A stretch of 64,000 nt of DNA from an uncultured Deferribacteres bacterium (lineage in GTDB: Bacteria; Zhuqueibacterota; JdFR-76; DREG01), in the NCBI GenBank assembly GCA_913009825.1, contig CAJVYQ010000012.1:1-64000 (forward strand), read 5' to 3'. The notes under the pieces were generated by a model, which was not told the origin of the DNA, did not search any database, and saw nothing but the letters and a program-made list of their open reading frames with translations. The position numbers and the translations under genes were made by a program. Position 1 is the first letter of the stretch, and each line of letters starts with the position of its first letter. Below are positions 43,499 through 53,013 of this stretch, piece after piece.

Positions 43499-44113
43499 TT
43501 GCAGCGTGAAGAGATAATTAAACTTTTTAGGAAAAATAAGGGATACCTGTCCTCTGCAAATCTGCAAAAATACAAGGTGCATACTTCAATTATTCGGGAA
43601 ATGGTAGAGCAAGGTGAGTTGGAGCGCATAAAAAGAGGCATTTACCGATTGACTCCGGAGAATCTGCCACAAGATGAAACCTTTACCTATGATTACTTTG
43701 ACGCTGTTATGTCCGTTCCAAAAGGTGTGTTTTGTTTGAGAACAGCCCTTTATTATTACGGACTTACCACATTTAATCTTGCTGGATTTGATATGGCAAT
43801 ACTGCCGACAAACAGGAATTCAAAAATATTGACGGTTAATGTCCGTTTTTTTCGCTTCCAGGAACCATACTACTCAAATCATATCGAGACAATAAAGACC
43901 TCGCTTTTCCCGCTCAAGATATACAGTCAGGAAAGAACCGTTTGTGATATAATAAGGCTGCGGCATTTAGTCGATGAAGATATTGCTATGGAAGGGTTGA
44001 ACAACTATATAAAAAAGTCACAGAAGGATATTAATAAACTTTTTGCCATGGCAAAATTCTGCAAAGTAAGACACATCGTCGAACCAGCGGTTAAAGCGAT
44101 GACTGGGTTTTAG
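43499..44113 (+). CDS. AbiEi-like antitoxin, orphan
   Basis: 204 aa from a TTG with AAAGGA seven bases upstream. It is close to the AbiEi at 33531-34157 along the full length, for example NLQKYKVHTSIIREMVEQGELERIKRGIYRL, VFCLRTALYYYGLTT, ILTVNVRFFRFQEPYYS, CKVRHIVEPAVKAMTGF. All of the protein is intact, yet the toxin gene after it is cut off within the first codons. It could still bind the operator of the complete abiE pair, since half-sites and spacing match, and so cross-regulate it. Confidence 0.82.
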   Translation: MQREEIIKLFRKNKGYLSSANLQKYKVHTSIIREMVEQGELERIKRGIYRLTPENLPQDETFTYDYFDAVMSVPKGVFCLRTALYYYGLTTFNLAGFDMAILPTNRNSKILTVNVRFFRFQEPYYSNHIETIKTSLFPLKIYSQERTVCDIIRLRHLVDEDIAMEGLNNYIKKSQKDINKLFAMAKFCKVRHIVEPAVKAMTGF

Positions 44114-44114
44114 C

Positions 44115-44162
44115 ATGCCCCAAAAGGTCATTAAAAATTATGGTAACATTTTAGTTTTTTGA
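44115..44162 (+). pseudogene. AbiEii toxin 5' stub
   Basis: One base after the AbiEi stop, as in the complete pair, an ATG opens MPQKVIKN, like the MAKRPVKN start of AbiEii at 34159. The match then ends and a TGA follows at codon 16. The remaining toxin gene is absent; the sequence beyond is a repeat. Confidence 0.55.
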
Positions 44163-44250
44163 AAACCCCTGTTTCACTTCTCTTCATTTTTTTTCATAGA
44201 AAACTCAGGATAAACCTTGTTAAGAGCTGGGAAATGAGAGACTATTATTG

Positions 44251-44434
44251 CGCCCCTTCAGGGCTTCAGAAAATAGCTATGATTTTACCCGGGGCGTTGC
44301 CCCGGGCGGAGTTATTTCACCCTTTCAGGGTAATAAAAACTTCTATGAATACGCTCTGAAAGAGCAAAATATACCAGCCCGGTGCGGAGCGCGGGGGTTC
44401 AAAGTAAAGACATGTTTTTAGCCCTGAAGGGGCG
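44251..44434. repeat. Interspersed inverted-repeat element (CGCCCCTTCAGGGC ends)
   Basis: CGCCCCTTCAGGGC (44251-44264) and its exact inverse GCCCTGAAGGGGCG (44421-44434) bound ~184 bp containing further palindromes (CCCGGGGCGTTGCCCCGGG). The open frame across it is not a gene. The surrounding gap 44163-44733 shows no other feature. It lies between the defence island and tRNA-Arg. Confidence 0.7.
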
Positions 44435-44733
44435 AAATAGATTGTAAAAAACAATATCTTTGTGCAACAATGAGTGAGAAATGAATCACCCTTTCATGAA
44501 AGAGTAATTTTTTTTCAAAGAACTAAAGTGCTACAAGATAAAAAAAACTGTTTTGCAAAATTGAAATTTAAAGATTTGAATCTTATTGATCACCAAAAAA
44601 TAATTTCCGGTGTGAAGAAATGGCGATTAAGCAATTGTATTTGATGGTTTAATTGAAGGGAGGATATTAATATGGGAAAAAAAAAGAGGGATATGAAAAT
44701 CGAAAAATAATTCTATTCCCTTTCAGAAAAATC

Positions 44734-44762
44734 TTGCAATGCTACTTCAATATTATTATTTT
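44734..44762 (+). promoter_or_regulatory. Possible sigma70-type promoter of tRNA-Arg
   Basis: TTGCAA (44734-44739), a 17-bp spacer and TATTTT (44757-44762), about 33 bases before the tRNA. The region is AT-rich, so chance matches are possible. Confidence 0.35.
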
Positions 44763-44795
44763 ACTTAGTCATATTTTTACAGTTGCAGAAAATCT

Positions 44796-44869
44796 GCCCC
44801 TGTAGCTCAGGTGGATAGAGCACTGGTTTCCTAAACCAGGTGTCGCAGGTTCGAATCCTGCCAGGGGTA
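44796..44869 (+). tRNA. tRNA-Arg (anticodon CCT)
   Basis: A full cloverleaf is present: acceptor GCCCCTG/CAGGGGT with a G-U first pair, D arm GCTC...GAGC, anticodon stem CTGGT/ACCAG around loop TTCCTAA giving CCT, a five-base variable loop, and T arm GCAGG-TTCGAAT-CCTGC. CCA is not encoded. It lies at the border between defence island and housekeeping region, though no duplicated tRNA end marking an integration was found on the left. Confidence 0.93.
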
Positions 44870-44932
44870 CTTGGGGTTCGAAAAGTTGAATAATTTTTTT
44901 GGAATTAGAGTAAACAGGTAAAGGAAAACAAA

Positions 44933-45613
44933 ATGTTACAACCAAAAAAGAAGCTGAAAAGAAAACAGATCAAAGAAGATAAGTTGATGACCAATATAAA
45001 CAATGCAATCAACTTTTTTAATGAAAACAGCAAAATAATCACCATGGCGTTATTGGGTGTGGTGATAGTGGTTGTTATCGGTTTCTTTGTTATCAAGAGT
45101 AAAAGGGACGCAAACATTGCCGCCTCCGGCAGGTTAATTATGGCGATCGACCAATTTCATGCCAACAATTACGATCAGGCAATTCCGCAACTTTTGGATA
45201 TTACGCAGCGATTTGACGGCACAGAAAATGCAGGATACGCCTGCTTTTATCTGGCCAATGCCTATTATGCCAAAGGAAATTACACCGAAGCCAAAAAATA
45301 CTTTAATACCTACATTGACGATTATGGTGACAACAAACTGTTTGAAAGCGCCGCTCTGGCAGGGATTGCGGCCTGCTATGCTCAGGAAGGCAACAAAGAA
45401 CAGGCCGCCAGCTACTATCAACAGGCAGCGAAAAAAAACCCGGAATTGTACACCGCAGCAGATTATCTTTTTTCCGCCGCGCAGAATTATGTGGAACTGA
45501 ACCAGAAAGAAACGGCAAAACAGTTGTTACAAAAAATTGTGGATGACTATTCGAAATCCGAAAAAACAAACGAAGCAAAATTATTGCTGGCACAATTATC
45601 GGCGGAATCCTGA
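44933..45613 (+). CDS. Membrane-anchored tetratricopeptide-repeat protein
   Basis: 226 aa, AAAGGA seven bases before the ATG. A short basic cytoplasmic N-terminus is followed by one transmembrane helix at ~37-56 (ITMALLGVVIVVVIGFFVI). The rest is TPR-like helical repeats, for example AIPQLLDITQRFDGTENAGYACFYLANAYYAKGNYTEAKKYF split over two units, and AACYAQEGNKEQAASYYQQA. This plan resembles YfgM/Tol-pal-associated TPR proteins, which act as periplasmic scaffolds. No partner gene identifies the exact role. A terminator follows. Confidence 0.7.
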   Translation: MLQPKKKLKRKQIKEDKLMTNINNAINFFNENSKIITMALLGVVIVVVIGFFVIKSKRDANIAASGRLIMAIDQFHANNYDQAIPQLLDITQRFDGTENAGYACFYLANAYYAKGNYTEAKKYFNTYIDDYGDNKLFESAALAGIAACYAQEGNKEQAASYYQQAAKKNPELYTAADYLFSAAQNYVELNQKETAKQLLQKIVDDYSKSEKTNEAKLLLAQLSAES

Positions 45614-45657
45614 TGCTATTGCTTCAGTTTTTAATTAAGATATGTATTAAAATGGAT

Positions 45658-45681
45658 AAAGCCGGTGATACCGGCTTTTTT
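45658..45681 (+). terminator. Intrinsic terminator after the TPR gene
   Basis: AAAGCCGGT-GAT-ACCGGC followed by six T. The stem is six G-C-rich pairs extended by A-T pairs. It lies 44 bp past the TPR stop and shows that the next gene must start downstream of it. Confidence 0.85.
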
Positions 45682-45733
45682 CAATTTGGTTGCAAAAAGC
45701 GAACTATCATACAACTGGATAACGGATTTGAAT

Positions 45734-47944
45734 ATGGAACCTCTTAATGTCGCTATTTTATGGCACCAACACCAGCCAAATTACAAACAACCGGATCAAA
45801 ATATTTTCATACTGCCCTGGGTTAGGTTTCATGCTCTAAAAGATTATTATGATCTTGTTGCCATTCTGGATGACTTCCCACAGATTCATCAAAACTTCAA
45901 TTTGGTTCCATCGCTTGTTATGCAACTGGAAGATTACATCCATGACCGATGCCGGGATAAAGTGGAAATACTCAGCAGGAAAAAAGCGAAGGAACTGAAT
46001 CAAGAGGAGAAAATCGAACTGCTGAAATATTTTTTTCAGTTAAATCCTGCTACCATGGTGGAAATCTATCCCGGTTATCTAAGTCTGTGGCACAAGAGAG
46101 GCGAGCAGTTCGATGAAAACAATTCCATTCATGCTTTGAACCGTTTTTCCGACCACGACTATCTGGATTTGCAGGTTTGGTACAATTTAAGTTGGGTAGG
46201 GGAACAGCATAAAAAAGAGGCTCTTTTTATAGATCTCATCGCCAAAGATCACCATTTTTCTGAAACGGACAAACAAAATCTTTTTACGGCGCAAAAGGAA
46301 ATTCTGAAAAAAATCTTACCCAAACATGCAGAATTAAAAAAAAGAGGCCAGATTGAAATTTCCACCACACCGCTGTACCATCCCATTTTACCGTTACTAT
46401 GTGATACCGACATTGCCCGCGTATCTCAGCCGGAGATCAAACTGCCGAAACGCCGGTTCCGGTATCCACAGGATGCAAACGAACAGATAGCCAAAGCCAT
46501 CGCGTTTCACCGGGATCATTTCGGGGAAAAGCCGGTAGGAATGTGGCCTTCAGAAGGCAGCATAAGCGAGGAGGTTGTTCAGCTTTTTGCCGGGAATCAG
46601 ATCAAATGGATCGCCACCGATGAAGAGATTCTGTTCCATTCCTGGAAACAGATGAATATCCACACCAACATGAAAAGGGAAAACTTATATGCTCCCTGGA
46701 ACTTCAAAACACTGTCAGGGGATGTGTCTATTTTTTTTCGGGATCACACACTGTCGGATCTGATAGGATTTGTCTACCAGACCTGGGATGCTGAAAAAGC
46801 TGCGCAGGATTTTGTTGCCAGGTTGCAGTCTATCCGTAAAAATATTGCCGATAATTTTGGCGAACCACATCTGAAAAATGCCATCGTTTCCATTATTCTC
46901 GACGGTGAAAATTGTTGGGAATATTACCCAAATAATGGCAAAGATTTTTTGCAGGCGTTGTACCGGAAATTAACCGATACATCTGAAATCAAAACAGTTA
47001 CATTTGCAGAATTTTTACACAGAAAAATTGAACAACCCAGCTTAACAAAAATTTTTCCCGGTTCGTGGATCAATCACAACTACAACATTTGGATCGGTCA
47101 CAAAGAGGACAACACGGCTTGGGATTATGTCACCGAAGCAAGGGAATTACTCGATCAGGCCGAAAAAGAAAAAACAATTCCGGAAGAAAAATTACAACAG
47201 GCGAAGGAAGAAATATTTATTGCGGAGGGCTCCGACTGGTGCTGGTGGTACGGCGAAGATCATGAGACTGAAAATGCGCCGGAGTTCGATCAGATATTTC
47301 GCTCACATGTGATTCGCGTTTATGAATTATTAGGCAAAGAAGTTCCCGCGAAGTTGTTCGATCCGATTCGTAAACAAACGCATAAAAAACTTGTTACGAC
47401 GAAACCGACAGGCTTCATAACTCCGGTGATCGACGGATTGGAAACCAACTATTTTGAATGGATGGCTGCCGGACTTTTTGATGCCAACCGTCAGGGCGCG
47501 GCCATGCACCAGACGGCGCAAACCATAAGCACCATCCATTACGGTTTCGATCTGGAGAATTTTTATTTGAAAGTGGCTTTTCATGATAACGCAACTATGG
47601 AGGCACTGCGTAAATATGAGTTGGAGATCAATATTTTAGCACCGCAAACCATCGGTCTTTTTGTGGCCATTAATCAGTTGCTGCAAAAAGATTTCACCGA
47701 TGAAATTACTATCCGCAAAAACGGTAAAAAAGCAAAGATGAAAAATGGAGTTGAAGCGGCTTTCCGGCATTTTTTTGAGATAAAAATCCCCTTTAAGCTA
47801 TTGGCCTGTTCAACCGGCGATCTGATCAAATTACAAATCAGTCTGTGGCAGCAGGGACAAAAGCAGGAAACCTGGCCACAAAACGGTGTTTTAAAATTTG
47901 AAGTTCCCGGCCCCGATTTTGAACAGATTGAATGGAAAGTTTAA
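45734..47944 (+). CDS. Glycoside hydrolase family 57 protein
   Basis: 736 aa from the ATG at 45734 (MEPLNVAILWHQHQPNY). The frame is open from 45665, but that start would lie inside the terminator hairpin. GH57 signatures: WHQHQPNY near residue 10, the catalytic-Glu motif GMWPSEGSIS, and FFRDHTLSDLIGF with the likely general-acid Asp. A later NCWEYYPNNGKDFL segment and SDWCWWYGEDH (a common tail motif) follow, then a beta-rich C-terminal domain. It has no signal peptide, so it acts in the cytoplasm. Family members are alpha-amylases, 4-alpha-glucanotransferases and branching enzymes; glycogen or maltodextrin turnover is the probable role. Confidence 0.85.
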   Translation: MEPLNVAILWHQHQPNYKQPDQNIFILPWVRFHALKDYYDLVAILDDFPQIHQNFNLVPSLVMQLEDYIHDRCRDKVEILSRKKAKELNQEEKIELLKYFFQLNPATMVEIYPGYLSLWHKRGEQFDENNSIHALNRFSDHDYLDLQVWYNLSWVGEQHKKEALFIDLIAKDHHFSETDKQNLFTAQKEILKKILPKHAELKKRGQIEISTTPLYHPILPLLCDTDIARVSQPEIKLPKRRFRYPQDANEQIAKAIAFHRDHFGEKPVGMWPSEGSISEEVVQLFAGNQIKWIATDEEILFHSWKQMNIHTNMKRENLYAPWNFKTLSGDVSIFFRDHTLSDLIGFVYQTWDAEKAAQDFVARLQSIRKNIADNFGEPHLKNAIVSIILDGENCWEYYPNNGKDFLQALYRKLTDTSEIKTVTFAEFLHRKIEQPSLTKIFPGSWINHNYNIWIGHKEDNTAWDYVTEARELLDQAEKEKTIPEEKLQQAKEEIFIAEGSDWCWWYGEDHETENAPEFDQIFRSHVIRVYELLGKEVPAKLFDPIRKQTHKKLVTTKPTGFITPVIDGLETNYFEWMAAGLFDANRQGAAMHQTAQTISTIHYGFDLENFYLKVAFHDNATMEALRKYELEINILAPQTIGLFVAINQLLQKDFTDEITIRKNGKKAKMKNGVEAAFRHFFEIKIPFKLLACSTGDLIKLQISLWQQGQKQETWPQNGVLKFEVPGPDFEQIEWKV

Positions 47945-48142
47945 ATTCCCTTACGCCGTTAACGCTACAGCTAACCACTACACGATATTTTTGTCTGTTC
48001 TGTTTATCGCGAGTTTTAAGCCACAGCTATAAAAAAAGTATAAAATACATCTCTCGCATTTTCCGGTGTTTGGCATGTTTTTCCTTTTTTTCTGCAATTT
48101 TCTCTTCAAAACCGGTAAGTTACAGTAAGTTCATTATTTTTA

Positions 48143-48171
48143 TTGCATTCTTATTATTTATTTGTTATCTT
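48143..48171 (+). promoter_or_regulatory. Putative promoter of the rimP-nusA-infB operon
   Basis: TTGCAT (48143-48148), exactly 17 bp, TATCTT (48166-48171). Transcription would begin near 48178, immediately before the leader hairpin. The gap from the GH57 stop at 47944 holds no other feature. Confidence 0.55.
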
Positions 48172-48180
48172 AATGGCCGA

Positions 48181-48206
48181 AGTGGGTTCAAAAGACCCAC
48201 TTTTTT
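48181..48206 (+). terminator. Leader hairpin / attenuator in front of rimP
   Basis: AGTGGGT-TCAAAAG-ACCCACT then TTTTT, a textbook terminator only 15 bases before the rimP start and right at the inferred transcript start. A GTGGG...CCCAC leader hairpin before rimP is, from memory, frequent in other phyla, so it probably regulates the operon, perhaps through NusA, rather than closing the previous gene. Confidence 0.7.
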
Positions 48207-48221
48207 ATTGGGTAAAAGTTT

Positions 48222-48671
48222 ATGAGTTTTGTGGAGAAAATTAAAGAAATTATTGAACCGGTAATCAGGAAAGAGAACGCCGAGCTGATTGATCTGGAAT
48301 TACACGGAAAGCCGGGCGGTTACCGGTTTTCTGTTTTTGCCGATACGGATCACGGAATTTCCGTTGAGCAGTGTACAAAGATTTCCCGGAAATTGGTTCG
48401 CTTACCGGAACTGGACAAACAGTTAGGTGAAAAATATCGACTGGAAGTTTCTTCGCCGGGAATCGACCGGCAACTGAAAACTGAAAAAGATTTTAAAAGA
48501 AAAATAAACATTGAAATAGAGGTTCAATACAGGGACGGCGAAACGGTTCAAAAAATAAAAGGAAAGCTGAAAAAAATAGCTCACGGCTCGCTTTTTCTTA
48601 CCACAAAAGACAGTGAATTGACAATCCCTGTTAAAAAAATTGAGAAGGCAGTGCAGGCATTACCCTGGTAA
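48222..48671 (+). CDS. rimP: Ribosome maturation factor RimP
   Basis: 149 aa, the usual size. N-terminal IIEPVIRKENAELIDLELHGKPGGYRFSVF, split by the typical glycine turn, then DHGISVEQCTKISRKL and YRLEVSSPGIDRQLK are family signatures. RimP assists assembly of the 30S subunit. It is followed by nusA after 41 bp, the conserved order of this transcription/translation operon in most bacteria. Confidence 0.93.
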   Translation: MSFVEKIKEIIEPVIRKENAELIDLELHGKPGGYRFSVFADTDHGISVEQCTKISRKLVRLPELDKQLGEKYRLEVSSPGIDRQLKTEKDFKRKINIEIEVQYRDGETVQKIKGKLKKIAHGSLFLTTKDSELTIPVKKIEKAVQALPW

Positions 48672-48712
48672 TTTAAAAGCCCAAAGAAATTATTTTGGAG
48701 GAAACCTAAAAA

Positions 48713-49954
48713 ATGAAGATCGAAATTGCCGAAGCGATTTCTTTATTAACCAAAGAAAAAAATGTAGATCGCGAGGTGTTAGCTGAGATATTGGAAGATG
48801 TCCTCATCATGATGATTCGGAAAAAATATGGCACGGCGGACAACTTTGATATCTTTGTGAATATCGATAAGGGGGAAATCGAGATATATCAAAATAAGGT
48901 AATTGTTGAGGAGATTACGGACAACAGCCTTGAAATTGACGTTGATACGGCAAGAAAAATAGAGCCGGACCTGGAGTTGGGTGACGAGTTTGTTGAAATT
49001 ATCGATCCGCGTTCGTTTGGCAGAAGATTGGTGGTTGCAGCCAAACAGAATTTAAGTCAAAAATTACGTGAGCTGGAAAAAGATCATATTTTTGATGAAT
49101 ATAAAAATAGGGTCGGTGAAATTATCATCGGGGATATTCGACAGATCAACCGAAATGAAATTTACATGAATTTAGAAAAAACCGAAGTGGTTCTTCCCAA
49201 AAGTGAGCAGATTCAGAACGAAAGATATCATCGAGGCGAAAGCGTACGTGCCGTTATCAAAGACGTTGTCAGATCGAGCAGAGGGCCGGAAATAATTGTC
49301 TCCCGCAGAGATCCTCTGTTTCTGATTCGATTGCTGGAACTGGAAGTGCCGGAAATTTATGACGGTGTCATCGAGATTAAAGGTGTTATCAGGCATTCCG
49401 GCGAGCGGGCAAAAATTGCCGTTTATTCCAACGACAAAAGAATCGATGCCGTCGGAGCTTGTGTCGGCATGAAAGGAATTCGCATTCAGCAAATTGTCCG
49501 GGAGTTGAATAACGAAAAAATCGATGTGATTAATTGGAACAGGGATCCGGAAATTTTTATTTCTCGTGCGCTCAGCCCCGGTAAACCATTGTTTGTTACC
49601 ATCGATGAAGAGAATAAAACGGCAACGGCAGTGATTCCCGATGAATTTGTTTCGGTAGCAATAGGACGAGGCGGAGTAAACCGGAAATTAGCTTCTCAGC
49701 TATCCGGTTACGAAATCGAAATATTAAAAGAATCCGAACACCGTCAGATTGTGACGCGCGCGAGGAGAAAACTCGACGAATTGGAAATAAAGGGGTTGGG
49801 ACCATCAGTCATTGCCAAATTGCAGGCAGGAGAAATTGAGACGGTGGAAGATGTGTTAAAAACGAATGGAGACACTCTCACTGCCATACCGGGCATTGGT
49901 GCAAAAACCGCAGTAAAAATAATTGAAACAATAAAAAACTATTTTGAGCAATAA
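48713..49954 (+). CDS. nusA: Transcription termination/antitermination factor NusA
   Basis: 413 aa; GGAGG lies 11 bases upstream. Domains in order: N-terminal RNA-polymerase-binding domain (IAEAISLLTKEKNVDREVL), S1 domain (residues ~130-200), two KH domains (RIDAVGACVGMKGIRIQQIV and FVSVAIGRGGVNRKLASQL), and a short helix-hairpin-helix end (LTAIPGIGAKTAVKII). It lacks the acidic C-terminal repeats of the E. coli protein. NusA binds elongating polymerase and controls pausing and termination. The stop overlaps the infB start by one base. Confidence 0.95.
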   Translation: MKIEIAEAISLLTKEKNVDREVLAEILEDVLIMMIRKKYGTADNFDIFVNIDKGEIEIYQNKVIVEEITDNSLEIDVDTARKIEPDLELGDEFVEIIDPRSFGRRLVVAAKQNLSQKLRELEKDHIFDEYKNRVGEIIIGDIRQINRNEIYMNLEKTEVVLPKSEQIQNERYHRGESVRAVIKDVVRSSRGPEIIVSRRDPLFLIRLLELEVPEIYDGVIEIKGVIRHSGERAKIAVYSNDKRIDAVGACVGMKGIRIQQIVRELNNEKIDVINWNRDPEIFISRALSPGKPLFVTIDEENKTATAVIPDEFVSVAIGRGGVNRKLASQLSGYEIEILKESEHRQIVTRARRKLDELEIKGLGPSVIAKLQAGEIETVEDVLKTNGDTLTAIPGIGAKTAVKIIETIKNYFEQ

Positions 49955-52707
49955 TGGCAGAAGTCGAAGAAAAAGTAGCAACCGTAAAAAGAACAAAAAA
50001 ACAGCGTGTAATCAAAGTTGCAAAAGAATTCCGCATTTCGGTAGAATCTTTGGTGGAATATCTCCAGACAGAGGGTTATGACGTAAAAAATCCCATGAGT
50101 CCTGTTACCGAAGAGATGCATGAAAAGATTTCCGAAAAATACGGCAAGGAAACAATGAAGGTTCCTTCTGAGACGATGGTGGAATTGGATATGCAGCGGA
50201 AAGACCAGGAGTTGCGGAGAGAGCAGGAACGGCTGGATTCGGTAAGAAAAAAATTACTTGATTTGTCGAAAAAAAAGCCACCCTCTTTAGAAGAAGTCCA
50301 GCGTGAAGCGATTCGCATTGCGAAAAAAGAGAAAGAAGCCGAGAAGGAGAGAAAAGCTGAAGCCGTTAAAGAAAAACAAAAGAAGGAAAAGCTTAAAAAG
50401 AAACAGGAAGAAGCGAAGCGTTTAGAAGAAGTGGCGAAAAAGAAAACCGAAGGGGAGAAGAAATTAGAAGAGAAAAAAACGCGGCGTTTGGAACAGCTTT
50501 TAGCTCACTCAGCCACAGAAAAGAAGAAAGAAGCGCTGGCTAAAAAAACTGACCAGGTTGGACCAAAACCGGTTGCTAAAATAGAAAAAGAAAAACCGGA
50601 AGAAAAAGTTGAAGTAACCAAAGGAAAACCGGTTGAAAAGGTTGTTGCAGGAGAGGCACCAACTAATAAAGTTGGTAGCGAAGCCGCAACCAAAAAAACC
50701 GGCGAACAGAAAAAAAAGAAGAAAAAAAAGAAAGAACGTCTGGCCGAAGAAAAGAAAAGAGCGGCAAGCCGGGAAGGTGTTAAAGGCAATCGCAAGAAAA
50801 AGAAAAGAGAGAAAAAGCGTAAGGTTTCGGAAGAGGATGTAACTGCCGCCATCAAAAAAACCATGTTGGCGATGGAGGATAAAGGTAAAACAAAACGGAA
50901 ACGTCATCAGTCCGTAAAAGAAGAATTCCAGGAGGAGCTTGAAGAAAATGTGATCAAGGTTAGTGAATTTATTTCGGTTTCCGAGCTTTCCCAGGCGATG
51001 AATGTGGAAGCAAACGAAGTGATTAAAAAATGTTTAACTCTGGGAACCCTGGTTTCAATCAATCAACGATTGGATATGGATACTATAATTATGGTTGCTG
51101 ATGAGTTCGGTTTTGAAGTCAAGCAGGAAGAGATGTATGGCATGGATGTGATTGACGACCTTGAGGAAGAGGTTGATGAGCCGGAGAATCTTGAAGAACG
51201 GCCGCCTGTGGTCACCATCATGGGGCATGTGGATCATGGAAAAACTTCGCTTTTGGATCATATCCGTAGTAGTGACATCATTGCCGGAGAAGCAGGCGGA
51301 ATTACACAGCATATTGGAGCTTATGTTGTGACCTTTAACGAAAAAAAGATTACCTTTCTGGATACACCGGGTCATGAAGCTTTCACTGCAATGCGAGCAC
51401 GAGGTGCACAGGTTACGGATATCGTGATCCTTGTAGTTGCGTCTGATGATAATGTGATGCCGCAGACTATTGAAGCGATCAATCATGCGCGTGCCGCAAA
51501 TGTACCAATTATTATTGCTATCAATAAAATTGACAAGCCGAACGCAAATCCTGAACTAATCAAAAAACAGCTTTCTGAAATTGATATTTTAGTCGAAGAT
51601 TGGGGGGGGAAATATTCATCGGTTGAACTCTCCGCTAAAACCGGAGAAAACGTGGATCAACTAATGGAATTAGTTGTATTGCAGGCAGAACTTCTTGAAT
51701 TAAAAGCAAATCCGAACCGCTATGCAAAAGGAGTGGTTATCGAATCCGAACTGGACAAAGGGCGCGGCCCCGTTGCAACTATTTTAGTTAAGGAAGGTAG
51801 TCTTAATATTGGTGATGTTGTGGTGGTTGGCACTATTTTCGGAAAAGTCAGGGCTATGTTTGATGAACGAGGAAAAAAAGTAAAAATAGTACCTCCGGCA
51901 ATGCCGGTTCAAGTATTAGGATTTGATGATATCCCCAATACGGGTGATGTCTTAAACAGCCTGAAGAATGAGCGCAGTGCAAGAGAAATAAGTACAAAAC
52001 GGCAACAATTAAAAAGAGAACGGGATTTTAGAAAAAAGAGTTATATCACTTTGGATGAATTCTCTAAACGAATGAGAAATAAGAGCTTTAAAGAATTGAA
52101 GTTGATTGTGAAAGCGGATGTGGCAGGATCTGTGGAAGCGTTGAGCGATTCACTGATTAAGCTTTCTAACGATGAGGTGAAGGTGAATGTGATTCACAAA
52201 GGAGTTGGCGCAATTACAGAAACGGATGTGCTCTTAGCCTCTGCTTCTGAAGGGATCATTATCGGTTTTCAAATTCGACCCAATGCAAAAGCCTGGGAAG
52301 TTGCCGAAACAGAAAAAGTTGATATAAGAACATATTCAATCATCTACGATGTGATCAATGACATAAAAAGCGCCCTGGAAGGTATGCTTGAACCGGAAGA
52401 AAAAGAAGAGCTATTGGGAGTTGCAGAAATACGGGAAGTATTTCGTATTCCCAAGGCCGGAAATATTGCCGGTTGTTATGTGCAGAATGGTAAAATTATG
52501 CGTAACGGCAGGATAAGGGTGGTAAGGGAAGGAAAAGTTGTTTATGAAGGGATGATCGACTCCTTGAGAAGATTCAAAGATGATGTTAAAGAGGTGCAGT
52601 CCGGTTACGAGTGCGGCATCGGTGTAGAAAATTTTAACGACATAAAAGTTAGTGATTCTTTGGAAGTTTTTAAAATTGTTCAGATTAAAAGAATGATTGA
52701 AGCATAA
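49954..52707 (+). CDS. infB: Translation initiation factor IF-2
   Basis: 917 aa. An N-terminal IF2-N domain ([22 protein letters not shown]) is followed by ~280 residues of Lys/Glu-rich low-complexity linker, a second IF2-N-like segment near 325-390, and then the GTPase: G1 GHVDHGKT at ~424-431, G3 DTPGHEAF, G4 NKID, G5 SAKTG. The C-terminal domains bind fMet-tRNA. The strongly charged linker explains long spurious frames on the other strand. IF-2 brings initiator tRNA to the 30S subunit and promotes subunit joining. Confidence 0.97.
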   Translation: MAEVEEKVATVKRTKKQRVIKVAKEFRISVESLVEYLQTEGYDVKNPMSPVTEEMHEKISEKYGKETMKVPSETMVELDMQRKDQELRREQERLDSVRKKLLDLSKKKPPSLEEVQREAIRIAKKEKEAEKERKAEAVKEKQKKEKLKKKQEEAKRLEEVAKKKTEGEKKLEEKKTRRLEQLLAHSATEKKKEALAKKTDQVGPKPVAKIEKEKPEEKVEVTKGKPVEKVVAGEAPTNKVGSEAATKKTGEQKKKKKKKKERLAEEKKRAASREGVKGNRKKKKREKKRKVSEEDVTAAIKKTMLAMEDKGKTKRKRHQSVKEEFQEELEENVIKVSEFISVSELSQAMNVEANEVIKKCLTLGTLVSINQRLDMDTIIMVADEFGFEVKQEEMYGMDVIDDLEEEVDEPENLEERPPVVTIMGHVDHGKTSLLDHIRSSDIIAGEAGGITQHIGAYVVTFNEKKITFLDTPGHEAFTAMRARGAQVTDIVILVVASDDNVMPQTIEAINHARAANVPIIIAINKIDKPNANPELIKKQLSEIDILVEDWGGKYSSVELSAKTGENVDQLMELVVLQAELLELKANPNRYAKGVVIESELDKGRGPVATILVKEGSLNIGDVVVVGTIFGKVRAMFDERGKKVKIVPPAMPVQVLGFDDIPNTGDVLNSLKNERSAREISTKRQQLKRERDFRKKSYITLDEFSKRMRNKSFKELKLIVKADVAGSVEALSDSLIKLSNDEVKVNVIHKGVGAITETDVLLASASEGIIIGFQIRPNAKAWEVAETEKVDIRTYSIIYDVINDIKSALEGMLEPEEKEELLGVAEIREVFRIPKAGNIAGCYVQNGKIMRNGRIRVVREGKVVYEGMIDSLRRFKDDVKEVQSGYECGIGVENFNDIKVSDSLEVFKIVQIKRMIEA

Positions 52708-52721
52708 TTATTATTGCGGAT

Positions 52722-53000
52722 ATGGTTGGTTTCTATCGGTTGGAAGTTCATATTCCCGGCGCTTTATCGCTTAAAGAGAAACGCTTTGTAATAAAGAGTA
52801 TAAAGGAAAAGTTAAAAAATAAATTTAATGTTTCCGTTGCCGAATTGGCAGGCGAGGATAAATGGCAAAAAAGTCTCATCGGTATTGCCATGGTTTCCAA
52901 AGACAGACTATTTATTGAAAAGAATTTTAGCCGGATTTTAAATATGATCGATGCTGACAGCAGAGTGGAAGTCGTGGACCGGTCAATTGAATATTTTTAG
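52722..53000 (+). CDS. DUF503 / YlxP-like protein
   Basis: 92 aa. It opens with VGFYRLEVHIPGALSLKEKRFVIKSIKEKLKNKFNVSVAE in the usual pattern, followed by LIGIAMVSKDR. Small DUF503 proteins regularly stand between infB and rbfA, as here; Bacillus YlxP is an example. The function is not settled; its place suggests ribosome assembly or translation. It lies 14 bp after infB and 13 bp before rbfA. Confidence 0.88.
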   Translation: MVGFYRLEVHIPGALSLKEKRFVIKSIKEKLKNKFNVSVAELAGEDKWQKSLIGIAMVSKDRLFIEKNFSRILNMIDADSRVEVVDRSIEYF

Positions 53001-53013
53001 CTTTGGTTGCAAT

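Noticed and set aside
44159-44359. 66-codon frame after the third AbiEi
   Set aside because: Most of it is the inverted-repeat element at 44251-44434, with no ribosome site.
44796-44869. tRNA-Arg as the integration site of the defence island
   Set aside because: I found no copy of the tRNA 3' end at the left side of the island and no integrase gene.
45665-45733. Upstream start for the GH57 gene
   Set aside because: The frame is open, but it begins inside a strong terminator hairpin and adds residues unlike the family. The WHQHQP motif lies correctly after the ATG at 45734.
50505-50907. Long minus-strand frames inside infB
   Set aside because: They mirror the AAA/AAG/GAA-rich linker of IF-2 as Phe/Leu/Ser-rich nonsense and have no ribosome sites.
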